Source: Streptomyces bacillaris (lineage in GTDB: Bacteria; Actinomycetota; Actinomycetes; Streptomycetales; Streptomycetaceae). From it: a stretch of 64,000 nucleotides of DNA. The notes beneath the pieces were generated by a model that was given only the letters and a program-made list of their open reading frames with translations, was not told the DNA's origin and did no database searches. The translations under genes were made by a program, and so were the position numbers. Location of the stretch: contig NZ_CP029378.1 in NCBI RefSeq assembly GCF_003268675.1, positions 1,116,001-1,180,000 of the forward strand, written 5' to 3'. This document shows positions 35,707 to 44,817 of this stretch, piece after piece. Position 1 is the first letter of the stretch. Each line of letters opens with the position of its first letter.

Positions 35707-35780
35707 TGTACGGGGTCGTTCCCGGCCGCACCGCGCGGCCGGGGGCGGCCCTGTCCCCCGCCACCTACCTGAGACGAGTC

Positions 35781-36683
35781 ATGACCGACTTCTTCAAGTA
35801 TCAGGCACTGGGCAACGACTACGTGGTGATCGACCCCCGCTCCACCGGCTTCCCCGTCACCCCGGAGACCGTACGGCTCGTCTGCGACCGGCACTTCGGC
35901 ATCGGCGCGGACGGGGTGGTGCACGGCCCGCTGGAGGAGCCCCGCCCCGGGGTCCCGGTCCCGCTGGCCCTCTTCAACTCCGACGGCTCGGTCTGCGGGC
36001 GCAGCGGCAACGGGCTGCGCATGTTCGCCCTGCACCTGGCCGACCGGGATGCGGGGAGCTGGGCGACGGGCGATCCGTTCACGCTCCGGACGACCGCGGG
36101 CGACAGCCCCGTACGGATCCTGGACCGGGCGGCCGGAACCGTCCAAGTGGGGCTAGGCATACCGGTATTCGACGCCGCCGCCCTGCCGCTGCTGAACGAG
36201 GACGGCACCCCCGCCGAGGGCTCCACGCTCTCCGTGCCGCTCACGGTCGGAGAGCACAAGCTCACGGTGACCGCCCTCGACAACGGCAACCCGCACACCG
36301 TGGTCCCCGTCGACGAGCCGACCCCGGAACTCGCGCGCGACCTGGGCCCCGGGATCGCCGGGCACGCCCGCTTCCCGCACCGCACCAATGTGCAGTTCCT
36401 GCGGGTGGTGAGCCGGGGCGTGCTGGCGATCGAGGTGTACGAGCGCGGCGCCGGTTACGCGCTGGCCTCGGGCAGCAGCGCCTGCGCCGCCGCATCGGCC
36501 GCCCGCCGACTCGGGCTCTGCGACGACCGGGTGGAGGTCCGGATGCCCGGCGGCAGTGTGACCGTGACCCTCGCGGCGGACGGAGCGGTGACCCTGACCG
36601 GCGAGGTCCGGCAGGTGGCGACCGGTGACTTCGCCCCGGCCCTGCGCGCCCTGCTCGACCCCACCCCGGAGGCCGCCCGATGA
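35781..36683 (+). CDS. DapF-like isomerase with both catalytic Cys replaced by Ser
   Basis: This 300-residue protein has the diaminopimelate epimerase double fold (YQALGNDYVVID start, two pseudo-symmetric halves). In DapF the two bases are Cys in ...CGNG and ACGxGA. Here they read RSGNG (Ser75) and ASGSSACAA (Ser230), and the following Glu of ERGAGE is Tyr. It should not be a normal two-Cys racemase. PhzF and PrpF show that this fold can do other proton shifts. It is translationally coupled to the aminotransferase (ATGA). ATG at 35781; a longer reading to 35706 is possible. Confidence 0.84.
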   Translation: MTDFFKYQALGNDYVVIDPRSTGFPVTPETVRLVCDRHFGIGADGVVHGPLEEPRPGVPVPLALFNSDGSVCGRSGNGLRMFALHLADRDAGSWATGDPFTLRTTAGDSPVRILDRAAGTVQVGLGIPVFDAAALPLLNEDGTPAEGSTLSVPLTVGEHKLTVTALDNGNPHTVVPVDEPTPELARDLGPGIAGHARFPHRTNVQFLRVVSRGVLAIEVYERGAGYALASGSSACAAASAARRLGLCDDRVEVRMPGGSVTVTLAADGAVTLTGEVRQVATGDFAPALRALLDPTPEAAR

Positions 36684-37813
36684 CCACCACCACCGGCGAA
36701 TACCCCATGCAGCGCTGGGTCTTCGAGGACGCCGCCGGACGCTTCGACATCGACCTCGGGGACAGCAACATGATCCCGGGCCGGCTCGACCAGCTCTCCG
36801 TCCCCCCGGGCCTGGAGCTGGACTACGGGCACGACCGGGGCATCGGCGCGCTGCGCGACCGGGTCGCGGACCTCTACGGCGGCGACTGTGCCTCCGTCCT
36901 CATCACCCAGGGGGCCCAGCAGGCCCTCTACCTCGTCTACACCTCCCTGCTCTCCCCCGGCGCCCAGGTGATCGTCTACCGGCCGGGGTGGCAGCAGTCC
37001 TGGGACATCACCGCCGACCTGGGCTGCCGGGTCGACTGCGCCCCCTACCGCGACGACCTCACCTTCGACGTGGAGGCCGCCGCCGCGCTCGCCGGTCCGG
37101 GGCTGCGGCTGATCGTCGCCAACACGCCCTGCAACCCGACCGGTCGGCGGATCGCGGACAGCGACCTCAAGGGGCTGCTGGCGCTGGCCGAGCGGCACGA
37201 CGCCTATCTGCTGCTCGACGAGGAGTACGCGCTCGACCTCAGGGACTCCCCAGCCGTCGGCAGCGACCGGGTGATCTCGGTCTCCAGCCTCTCCAAGGTG
37301 TACGGCTTCCCCGGCCTGCGGGTCGGCTGGCTGTACGGGCCGCCGGAGGTGGTCGAGGGGTGCGCGCGCCGCAAGTTCCTCTCCACCATCGCCAATTCGG
37401 TGCTCTGCGAGACGCTGGCCTGCGATGTGCTGGACCACCGCGACCGCTATCTGCGCCGGTACACCGAGATCACCCGCCAAGGCCTTGATCTCGTACGGGA
37501 GTTCGCGCGGCGCAACGCGGACGCCGTGGAGCTGGTGGAGCCCGAGGACACCCCGTTCGCCTGGCTCCGGCTGACCACCGGGGAGCGGCCGCTCGCGCTC
37601 TGCCGCCGGGTGCTGGACGCCGGGGTGCTGCTGATGCCCGGCGAGACCCTCGGCGCCTTCGACGGCTTCCGGATCTGCTTCGCCCGCGACCCCGGGGCCG
37701 TGGCCGAGGGGCTGCGACGGCTCGAACCGCTGCTCCGCCCCGCCCCCCAAGTTCCCCCGTCCGCCGGACCGCACGGTGGCCGGACCAGCAATCTGCCGAA
37801 CGGAGTCCTGTGA
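36680..37813 (+). CDS. PLP-dependent aminotransferase (fold type I)
   Basis: This 377-residue class I/II aminotransferase binds PLP through Lys in SLSKVYGFPGLRVGW. Other marks are ITQGAQQALYLVYTSLLSPG, NTPCNPTGRRI and LLDEEYAL. Similar proteins in peptide clusters do transamination or cyclisation (capreomycidine synthase belongs to this wider family). It overlaps the DapF-like gene upstream and the NRPS gene downstream (GTGA). The two likely work on the same amino acid. Confidence 0.88.
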   Translation: MTTTTGEYPMQRWVFEDAAGRFDIDLGDSNMIPGRLDQLSVPPGLELDYGHDRGIGALRDRVADLYGGDCASVLITQGAQQALYLVYTSLLSPGAQVIVYRPGWQQSWDITADLGCRVDCAPYRDDLTFDVEAAAALAGPGLRLIVANTPCNPTGRRIADSDLKGLLALAERHDAYLLLDEEYALDLRDSPAVGSDRVISVSSLSKVYGFPGLRVGWLYGPPEVVEGCARRKFLSTIANSVLCETLACDVLDHRDRYLRRYTEITRQGLDLVREFARRNADAVELVEPEDTPFAWLRLTTGERPLALCRRVLDAGVLLMPGETLGAFDGFRICFARDPGAVAEGLRRLEPLLRPAPQVPPSAGPHGGRTSNLPNGVL

Positions 37814-40800
37814 CCATGAGCGCGTCGGACGCTGTCGAGTCCCGTATGCAACTCTCCTTCGGGCAGGAGCAGTTGTGGTTCCTGGACCAGATGAACCCCG
37901 GGGAGACCACCTACAACGTCCCCACCGCCTACCGGCTGCGCGGCCCGCTGGACCTGCCCGCACTGGAGGGGGCGCTCAATCTGCTGGTCGCCCGCCACGA
38001 CCAGCTGCGGGTGACCCTGCACGCGGCGGACGGCGTGCCGTACCAGGTCGTCGCCCCCGTCGAGGACACCCCGCTGCCGGTCACCGATCTCTCCGGGCTC
38101 TCCCCCGAGGAGCGGGAGCAGGCGCTCGACGCGGCGCTGAAGGCCGAGGCGGACACCCCGTTCGACCTGGCGGCGGGGCCGGTGCGCCGGTTCCAGCTGT
38201 TCCGGCTGGCCGACGAGGAGCACGTCCTCTCCCTCAACTACCACCACATCGTCACCGACGGCTGGTCCGGTGGGGTGATCAGCCGGGACATCACCGAGGC
38301 CTACCGGCAGCTGCGCGCAGGGCGCGTCCCGGAGCTGCCCGCCCCGGCCGCCACATACGCCGACCATGTGGAGCGCCAGCGGGAGCAGCGCGCCTCGGGG
38401 CAGTGGGAGAGCGAGCTGGACTTCTGGCAGGAGCGGCTGGCCGGTCTGGAGGCGCTGGAGCTGCCTGCCGACCGGGTCCGCCCGGCGGAGCCGACCCGTA
38501 ACGGGGAGACGTTCACCGTCACCTTCCCCACCGAGCTGCTGGAGCAGGCGCGTGCGCTCGCCCAGGAGCAGGGCGCCTCGCTCTACATGGTGGTGGCCGC
38601 CGCGCTGAAGGTGGTGCTGGCCCGGTACAGCGGGCAGGACGACATCGCGATCGGGGTGCCGATGCTCGGCCGTACCGATCCCGAACTGGAGGACGTCGTC
38701 GGCCTGTTCATCAACATGACGGTCCTGCGCTCGGACCTCTCGGGCGGGATCTCGTTCGCGGAGCTGATCGAGCGGATCGCGGACAACAACCTGGATGTGT
38801 ACGACAACCAGGACGTGCCCTTCGACCATGTCGTCGACCGGGTGCAGCCGGTGCGGGACGCGGGCCGCAACCCGCTCTTCCAGATCGCCGTGCAGCTGCT
38901 GGGTGAGACGACGACCGGGGACGCGCTCCAGCTGGACGGGCTGGAGACCGAATCGATCCTGGTCTCCGGGGGCCGCTCCCGCTTCGACCTCTCCTTCAGC
39001 TTCATCGAGGGCGTGGACCGGCTGCGGCTGATCGTGGAGTACGCCACCGATCTGTACGACCGCCGCCGGGTGGAGGCGATGGTCCAGCACTTCCGGACCG
39101 TGCTGGGCGCGGCCGCCGCCGACCCCGACACCCCCGTCTCGAAGCTGCCGCTGCTGACCGAGGAGGAGAGGCAGGAGCTGCTGGCGGTCGGGCGCGGGGC
39201 CGACTTCGACTACCCGACCGAGCCGGTGCACGCCACCATCGCCCGGATCGCGCGGGAGCACCCGGAGCTGGTCGCCGCCGTCTGCCGGGGCAAGGAGATG
39301 ACGTACGCGGAACTGATCCGGCGGGCCGACAAGCTGGCGCGCCACATCCGCTCGCGGGGGCTCAAGCAGGAGCAGGTCGTGGCCATCGCCATGGACCGGG
39401 ACCTCGACGCGCTGGTGGCGATCGTCGGGGTGATGATCTCCGGGGCCGCGTACACGATCATCGACCCCTCGCACCCGAACGCGCGCCTGGACCACATGCT
39501 GCGGGACACCGCCGCCCCGCTCGTCATCACCCGGGACGCGAACGTCGGTGATCTGCCGCCGTCCAGCGGGTGGGAGGTGCTGCGGATCGACACCGAGTGG
39601 GAGACGGTCGAGGCCGAGCCCACCGACGTACCGCTGGAGGAGTGGACCGAGCCGACCTCGCTCGTCTACGTCCTCTACACCTCCGGGTCGACCGGCAAGC
39701 CCAAGGGCGTGATGATCGAGCAGCGCGGGCTGCGCATGTTCGTCGAGGCCTACCGGCGCACCTTCGGGGAGTGGGGCCACACGGACCGGCTGCTCCAACT
39801 GCCCGCGCTCACCTTCGACATGTCGCAGGGCGAGATCTTCGCCGGGCTGATCAGCGGCTCCGCGATGGTGCTGGTGGCGCCCGAGGACGCGTCATCGCCG
39901 GAGTCGCTGGGGGTGCTGATGCGCGAGCAGCGGGTGACGTACGCGGGGCTCTCCCCGGCGATCCTGTCGCTGGTGGAGGCGGAGCCGTACCCGGACCTCA
40001 AATACATCATGGGCGGGGCGGAGGCCCTTCCGGCCGAGCTGGTCAACAAGTGGAACCTGCCGGGCCGGATGTTCGTGAACCTGTACGGGCCGACCGAGGC
40101 GTCGATCGCGACCACCGAGTACCTCTGTGAGCACCGGGAGTGGAAGTCCTCGCCGCCGATCGGGCGCCCGGAGTTCAGCAGGCTGCACTATGTGGTCGAC
40201 AAGGAGTTCAACCTGGTGCCGGTGGGTGTCCCGGGCGAGCTGCTGATCGGCGGGGACGAGGGGCTCTCGCGCGGCTATCTCAACCTGCCGGAGCTGACGG
40301 ACGAGAAGTTCGTGCCCGACCCGTTCCTCGGTGAGGGGCGTGTCTACCGCACGGGCGACCTGGTGCGCTGGACACCCGACCTCCAGATCGACTTCATCGG
40401 GCGGCTCGACAACCAGGTGAAGCTGCGCGGTCTGCGCATCGAGCTGGGCGAGATCGAGTCGGGGCTGCTGACCCACCCCAAGGTGCGGATGGCGCTGGTG
40501 CTGCTCCGCGAGGACGACGGGGAGAAGCAGCTCGTCGGCTACTACACGGTCCTCGGGGACACCTCCCCGACGGTGGCGGAGCTGCGGGACCATCTGGGGC
40601 GGACCATGCCCGAGTACATGGTGCCGACGGCGTGGGTGGAGCTGGAGGAGTTCCCGCTCACCCCGGCGCGCAAGATCAACCGGGCGGCACTGCCGGCCCC
40701 GGTCGGCGCGGGCGGTGCGGCGGACTCGTACATCGCGCCGGTCACCCCGACCGAGGAGAAGGTCGTCGAGGTCTTCGGGACCGTCCTCGCCCAGGAGCGG

Positions 40801-40995
40801 GTCGGCACCGGGGCCAGCTTCTTCGAGCTGGGCGGCAACTCGCTCCAGGCGATGCGGGCGGTGAGCCGGCTGAACAAGCACTTCAAGGTGAAGGTCAACG
40901 TCCGGCTGCTGTACGGCGGTGCCACGGTCGGCGCGCTGGCGACGGCGATCGACGAGCTGGTGGCCAAGGCCGGGAAGGCGGCCTCCCGTGCCTGA
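37810..40995 (+). CDS. NRPS module C-A-T
   Basis: This 1061-residue enzyme has a condensation domain (~10-440, active HHIVTDGWS), an adenylation domain (~460-960, LYTSGSTGKPKGV, catalytic Lys in ARKINRAAL) and a carrier domain (GGNSLQAM Ser). By eye alignment to GrsA/EntF the specificity code is D-M-G-G-I-G-L-I-A-K, which I cannot assign to a known amino acid. The C domain needs an upstream donor; the truncated-C A-T protein at 42433 can supply it. GTG at 37810 overlaps the aminotransferase stop; ATG at 37816 is also possible. Confidence 0.93.
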   Translation: MTMSASDAVESRMQLSFGQEQLWFLDQMNPGETTYNVPTAYRLRGPLDLPALEGALNLLVARHDQLRVTLHAADGVPYQVVAPVEDTPLPVTDLSGLSPEEREQALDAALKAEADTPFDLAAGPVRRFQLFRLADEEHVLSLNYHHIVTDGWSGGVISRDITEAYRQLRAGRVPELPAPAATYADHVERQREQRASGQWESELDFWQERLAGLEALELPADRVRPAEPTRNGETFTVTFPTELLEQARALAQEQGASLYMVVAAALKVVLARYSGQDDIAIGVPMLGRTDPELEDVVGLFINMTVLRSDLSGGISFAELIERIADNNLDVYDNQDVPFDHVVDRVQPVRDAGRNPLFQIAVQLLGETTTGDALQLDGLETESILVSGGRSRFDLSFSFIEGVDRLRLIVEYATDLYDRRRVEAMVQHFRTVLGAAAADPDTPVSKLPLLTEEERQELLAVGRGADFDYPTEPVHATIARIAREHPELVAAVCRGKEMTYAELIRRADKLARHIRSRGLKQEQVVAIAMDRDLDALVAIVGVMISGAAYTIIDPSHPNARLDHMLRDTAAPLVITRDANVGDLPPSSGWEVLRIDTEWETVEAEPTDVPLEEWTEPTSLVYVLYTSGSTGKPKGVMIEQRGLRMFVEAYRRTFGEWGHTDRLLQLPALTFDMSQGEIFAGLISGSAMVLVAPEDASSPESLGVLMREQRVTYAGLSPAILSLVEAEPYPDLKYIMGGAEALPAELVNKWNLPGRMFVNLYGPTEASIATTEYLCEHREWKSSPPIGRPEFSRLHYVVDKEFNLVPVGVPGELLIGGDEGLSRGYLNLPELTDEKFVPDPFLGEGRVYRTGDLVRWTPDLQIDFIGRLDNQVKLRGLRIELGEIESGLLTHPKVRMALVLLREDDGEKQLVGYYTVLGDTSPTVAELRDHLGRTMPEYMVPTAWVELEEFPLTPARKINRAALPAPVGAGGAADSYIAPVTPTEEKVVEVFGTVLAQERVGTGASFFELGGNSLQAMRAVSRLNKHFKVKVNVRLLYGGATVGALATAIDELVAKAGKAASRA

Positions 40996-42436
40996 ACCCG
41001 TTCCGCCGCAGGCGGAGTTGGCGCAGCGGGGGTCGGCCGCGCTGCGGGCGGCCGACCCGGAGCTGGCGCGGCTGCTGGACACCGAGGTGGTGCAGCAGCG
41101 GGCGACGCTGGCCATGGTGGCGTCGACCAGCATCGCGGACCCCTCGGTGCTGGCGGCCGCCGGATCGGCGCTGTCCAATGTGACGGCCGAGGGGTATCCG
41201 GGGGCCCGCTACCACCCGGGGGCCGCGCAGTTCGACCTGGTGGAGCGGCTGGCGGTGGAGCGGGCCAGACACGCCTTCGGCGCGGTGTACGCCAATGTGC
41301 AGCCGCACTCCTGCTCCTCGGCCAACCAGGCGGTGCTGGCCGCGCTGGTCCGCCCCGGCGGGACGATCCTCGCCCTGGACCTGGACTCCGGGGGGCACCT
41401 CACCCACGGCTCCCCGGCCTCGGTGACCGGGATGCACTACCGGGCCGTGCACTACGGGCTGGACGGTGAGGGGCGGATCGACTACGCGCAGGTGGCGGCG
41501 CTGGCCGGGCGCCACCGGCCGAGCGTGCTCATCGCGGGGGCCAGCGCCCACCCCCGTACGCTCGACTTCGCGCGCTTCCGGGCGATCGCGGACTCGGTGG
41601 GGGCCTATCTGGTCGCGGACATCTCGCACATCGCGGGGCTGGTGGCGGCCGGGGAGCACCCGACGCCGGTGGATCTGGCGCACGCGACGACCACCAGTAC
41701 GTACAAGCAGCTGGGCGGGCCGCGCGGTGGGCTGATCCTGATCGGGCGCGAGCACGCGACGCCCGGCCCGGACGGCCGCACCCCGCTGTCGCGGCTGATG
41801 CAGCGGGCGGTCTTCCCACTCTCGCAGGGCACCCCGAACCCGGCGGCCATCGCGGCGAAGGCGCGGGCGCTCGCGCTGGTCGCGGAGCCCGCGTTCAAGG
41901 AGACGATGCGTCTGGTCGTCGACAACGCGGCGGCGCTCGCGGACGCCCTGTCGGCGCTGGGCCACCGGGTCCTGACCGGCGGCACCGACAACCACATGGT
42001 GCTCATCGACCTCACGGGCCGCCCCATGACCGGTGTGGTCGCGGAACGGGCCCTGGAGGAGTGCGGCATCCTCGCCAACCGGAACCGGGTCCCGGACGAC
42101 ACCCGGCCGCCGCTCGTCACCAGCGGGCTGCGGCTGGGCACCAACATCCTGGCCCAGCGCGGCATGGGCCCGGCCGGGATGCGCAGCTGTGCCGCTCTGC
42201 TGCACCGGGTGCTGGAGGCCACCACGGTCCGGGGCGAGCGGGAGTACGTGCTCGACGCCGGGGAGCGGGACGCGGTGCGGGCGGCGGTGGCGGAGCTGTG
42301 CGAGCGCCATCCTCTGCCGCTGGGCACGGTGGCAGGCGTGCTCGGTGACGGGGTGCTCCCCGGGCTCTCCCCGGCGGGCTCCGGCGGCACGGCCGCGGCG
42401 GCGGTCTCCGGAGCGCGGGCGGGAGGGGCGGCGTGA
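40988..42436 (+). CDS. Serine hydroxymethyltransferase-like PLP enzyme
   Basis: This 482-residue member of the SHMT family has EGYPGARYH, DISHIAGLVAAGEHPTP and the PLP-Lys region. That region reads TTTSTYKQLGGPRGG, where true SHMT has TTTTHKTLRGPRGG: the His before Lys is Tyr and the nearby Arg is Gly. In peptide clusters, SHMT-like enzymes such as the one making alpha-methylserine in JBIR-34 use unusual amino acids; a similar job is likely. GTG at 40988 overlaps the NRPS stop by eight bases; the next gene overlaps by GTGA. Housekeeping glyA is unlikely. Confidence 0.86.
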   Translation: MPEPVPPQAELAQRGSAALRAADPELARLLDTEVVQQRATLAMVASTSIADPSVLAAAGSALSNVTAEGYPGARYHPGAAQFDLVERLAVERARHAFGAVYANVQPHSCSSANQAVLAALVRPGGTILALDLDSGGHLTHGSPASVTGMHYRAVHYGLDGEGRIDYAQVAALAGRHRPSVLIAGASAHPRTLDFARFRAIADSVGAYLVADISHIAGLVAAGEHPTPVDLAHATTTSTYKQLGGPRGGLILIGREHATPGPDGRTPLSRLMQRAVFPLSQGTPNPAAIAAKARALALVAEPAFKETMRLVVDNAAALADALSALGHRVLTGGTDNHMVLIDLTGRPMTGVVAERALEECGILANRNRVPDDTRPPLVTSGLRLGTNILAQRGMGPAGMRSCAALLHRVLEATTVRGEREYVLDAGERDAVRAAVAELCERHPLPLGTVAGVLGDGVLPGLSPAGSGGTAAAAVSGARAGGAA

Positions 42437-44817
42437 CGCTTCACGAGCGGGGCGTCCCGGCGCCCCTCGCGCTGCTGCCCACCGACCGGCCGCGGCAGAG
42501 CGAGGGTGCCGGGTGCACCGCCCGGCAGCGGGTGGTGCTCGACAAGGCGGCCGGGGCGGCGTCGGAGGAGCTGCTGCTCGCCGCGTTCGCCGCGCTGCTC
42601 CACCGGTACACCGGCCAGGAGGAGTTCGCCTTCCGCGCGCGCACGCCCGGTGCGGGCTCCTTCCGGCTGAGCTGCGCGATCGGTGCGGACACGACCCCCG
42701 CCGGCCTCGCCCGGTCCGGCCGGGAGCGCCGCGAGCCGGTGGCGGACGGCGAGGAGCCGACCGACTTCGAACTGGTGCTGCTGGAGCGCAGCGGCGGCTC
42801 CTACCCTCATCGCACCGTCCAACTCCGCTACGACGGGACCCTGTTCGACCAGGAGACCGTGCTGCGGCTGCTCACCCACTTCCGTACGGTGGTGGAGGAC
42901 GCCCTCGCCCGCCCCGAGGTCCCCGTGGCCCGGCTGCGGCTCCTCACCGACGGCGAGTTGCGCCGCACGCTGCTGGAGTGGAACGACACGGCGGCCGAAC
43001 TCCCCTATGAACGCTGCCTGCACGAGGCCTTCGAGGCGCGGGCGTCCGCCGACCCGGAGGCCGTGGCGCTGGTCCGGGGCGCGGAGCAGTGGACGTACGG
43101 CGAGGTCAACGCGGCGGCGAACCGGCTGGCGCGTCATCTGCGCGGGCTCGGCGCGGGCGTCGGCGGCCGGGTGGGGATCTGCCTGGACCGCTCGCCCGAG
43201 CTGCTGGTGGCGGCGCTCGGTGTCCTCAAGTCCGGTTCCTCCTATGTGCCGTTGGACCCGGACTATCCGCAGCAGCGGATCGCGGCGATGGTCACCGGCA
43301 CCTCGTGTGCGGTGATCGTCTCCCGGAGCGACCTCGCCGCGCACCTGGCGGAGGTGGGGCCGCGGATCGTGGAGCTGGACCGGGACGCGGAGCAGTGGGC
43401 GGACGCACCGCCCGGGAACGTGTCCAGCGGGGTGGCGCCCGGGGATCTCGCGTACGTGATCCACACCTCGGGGTCGACCGGCGCCCCCAAGCCGATCGCG
43501 CTGCGCCACCGCGGGGTGATGAACAACATCGCGGACCTCAACTCCCGCTACTCCGTGGGCCCCGGGGACCGGGTGCTCGCGCTCTCCTCGCCCAGCTTCG
43601 ACATGTCGGTCTACGAGTTCCTGGGGCTGACCACGGCCGGGGGCACCGTCGTCCTGCCGGAGCCCTCGCTCGCCAAGGACCCGCAGCACTGGGCGGAGTT
43701 GCTGACCACGCACCGGATCACGGTGTGGAACTCGGCGCCCGCCCTCCTCGAACTGGTCGTGGAGCAGCTGGAGTCGGGCGGGGCACCGCCGCTCGACGAT
43801 CTGCGGCTGGCGCTGCTGGGCGGGGACTGGGTGCCGCTCTCGCTGCCCGGCCGGACACGGAAGGTGGCCCCCGGGCTGCGGTTCGTCGCGCTGGGCGGGG
43901 CCACCGAATCCTCGATCCACTCGACGGTGTACGAGGTGGGCGAGGTCGACCCGGGGTGGACGAGCATCCCGTACGGGCGGCCGATGGCCAACCAGCGGAC
44001 GTACATCCTGGACGCCGCCCTCCAGCCGGTGCCGCCCGGGGTCGCGGGCGAACTCCATCTGGCGGGGATCGGCCTGGCCACCGGCTATCTCGACCGGCCC
44101 GAGCTGACCGGGGAGCGGTTCTTCGACTGGTCCTGCGGCGAGGTCATCAGGGAGCGGCTCTACCGGACGGGCGATGTGGCCCGGTACGGCCCCGACGGGC
44201 TGATCGAGCTGCTGGGCCGGTCCGACTTCCAGGTCAAGGTGCACGGCCACCGCATCGAACTGGGCGAGATCGAGGCGGTGTTGCGGTCTCACGACGCAGT
44301 GAAGGACGCGGTCGTCGCCACCCGCGGTGACGCGGCCGGTGAGCTGCGGCTGGTCGCCTATGTGGTGCCGCGGCCGGGCCGCACGGTCCGGCCCCGGGTG
44401 ATCAGCGCCCATCTCGCGGGCGCGCTCCCGAAGTTCATGGTGCCGGGGGTCGTCCTCGTCCTGGACCGGCTGCCGCTCTCCCCCAACGGCAAGACCGACC
44501 GCAAGGCGCTGCCGGACCCGCCGCCGGAGGACGGGGAGGCGGCGTTCATCGCGCCGAACACCCCCACGGAGAAGGCCGTTGCGGATATCTTCGCCACCGT
44601 GCTGCCGAACCCGAAGATCGGGGCGAACACCTCCTTCCTCGCGGCCGGCGGCGATTCGCTCCAGTCCATGCGGGCGGTCAGCCGGCTCAGCAAACACTTC
44701 GGGATCAAGGTGAACGTACGTCTGCTCCACGGCGGGGACACCGTCGGCGGTGTCGCCGCCGCCATCGACCAGCTCCTGAACACCGCACCCCTGAACGACG
44801 GAGGCCGCACACGGTGA
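42433..44817 (+). CDS. NRPS protein: truncated C, A, T
   Basis: This 794-residue protein opens with about 170 residues that resemble only the later part of a condensation domain (LLLAAFAALLHRYTGQEEF), without any HHxxxDG. A full A domain follows (IHTSGSTGAPKPI, Lys in NGKTDRKAL) and a carrier with GGDSLQSM. The specificity code read by eye is D-M-Y-N-L-G-L-I-H-K, close to the known cysteine code D-L-Y-N-L-S-L-I-W-K. It likely loads the starter unit (Cys or a relative) and hands it to the C-A-T protein. It is coupled to both neighbours. Confidence 0.9.
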   Translation: MTLHERGVPAPLALLPTDRPRQSEGAGCTARQRVVLDKAAGAASEELLLAAFAALLHRYTGQEEFAFRARTPGAGSFRLSCAIGADTTPAGLARSGRERREPVADGEEPTDFELVLLERSGGSYPHRTVQLRYDGTLFDQETVLRLLTHFRTVVEDALARPEVPVARLRLLTDGELRRTLLEWNDTAAELPYERCLHEAFEARASADPEAVALVRGAEQWTYGEVNAAANRLARHLRGLGAGVGGRVGICLDRSPELLVAALGVLKSGSSYVPLDPDYPQQRIAAMVTGTSCAVIVSRSDLAAHLAEVGPRIVELDRDAEQWADAPPGNVSSGVAPGDLAYVIHTSGSTGAPKPIALRHRGVMNNIADLNSRYSVGPGDRVLALSSPSFDMSVYEFLGLTTAGGTVVLPEPSLAKDPQHWAELLTTHRITVWNSAPALLELVVEQLESGGAPPLDDLRLALLGGDWVPLSLPGRTRKVAPGLRFVALGGATESSIHSTVYEVGEVDPGWTSIPYGRPMANQRTYILDAALQPVPPGVAGELHLAGIGLATGYLDRPELTGERFFDWSCGEVIRERLYRTGDVARYGPDGLIELLGRSDFQVKVHGHRIELGEIEAVLRSHDAVKDAVVATRGDAAGELRLVAYVVPRPGRTVRPRVISAHLAGALPKFMVPGVVLVLDRLPLSPNGKTDRKALPDPPPEDGEAAFIAPNTPTEKAVADIFATVLPNPKIGANTSFLAAGGDSLQSMRAVSRLSKHFGIKVNVRLLHGGDTVGGVAAAIDQLLNTAPLNDGGRTR

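Noticed and set aside
35781..36683. True diaminopimelate epimerase (dapF)
   Set aside because: Both catalytic cysteines are serine and the gene lies within an NRPS operon.
40988..42436. Housekeeping serine hydroxymethyltransferase (glyA)
   Set aside because: It is coupled to NRPS genes on both sides and has changed residues at the PLP lysine, so a cluster-specific role is more likely.
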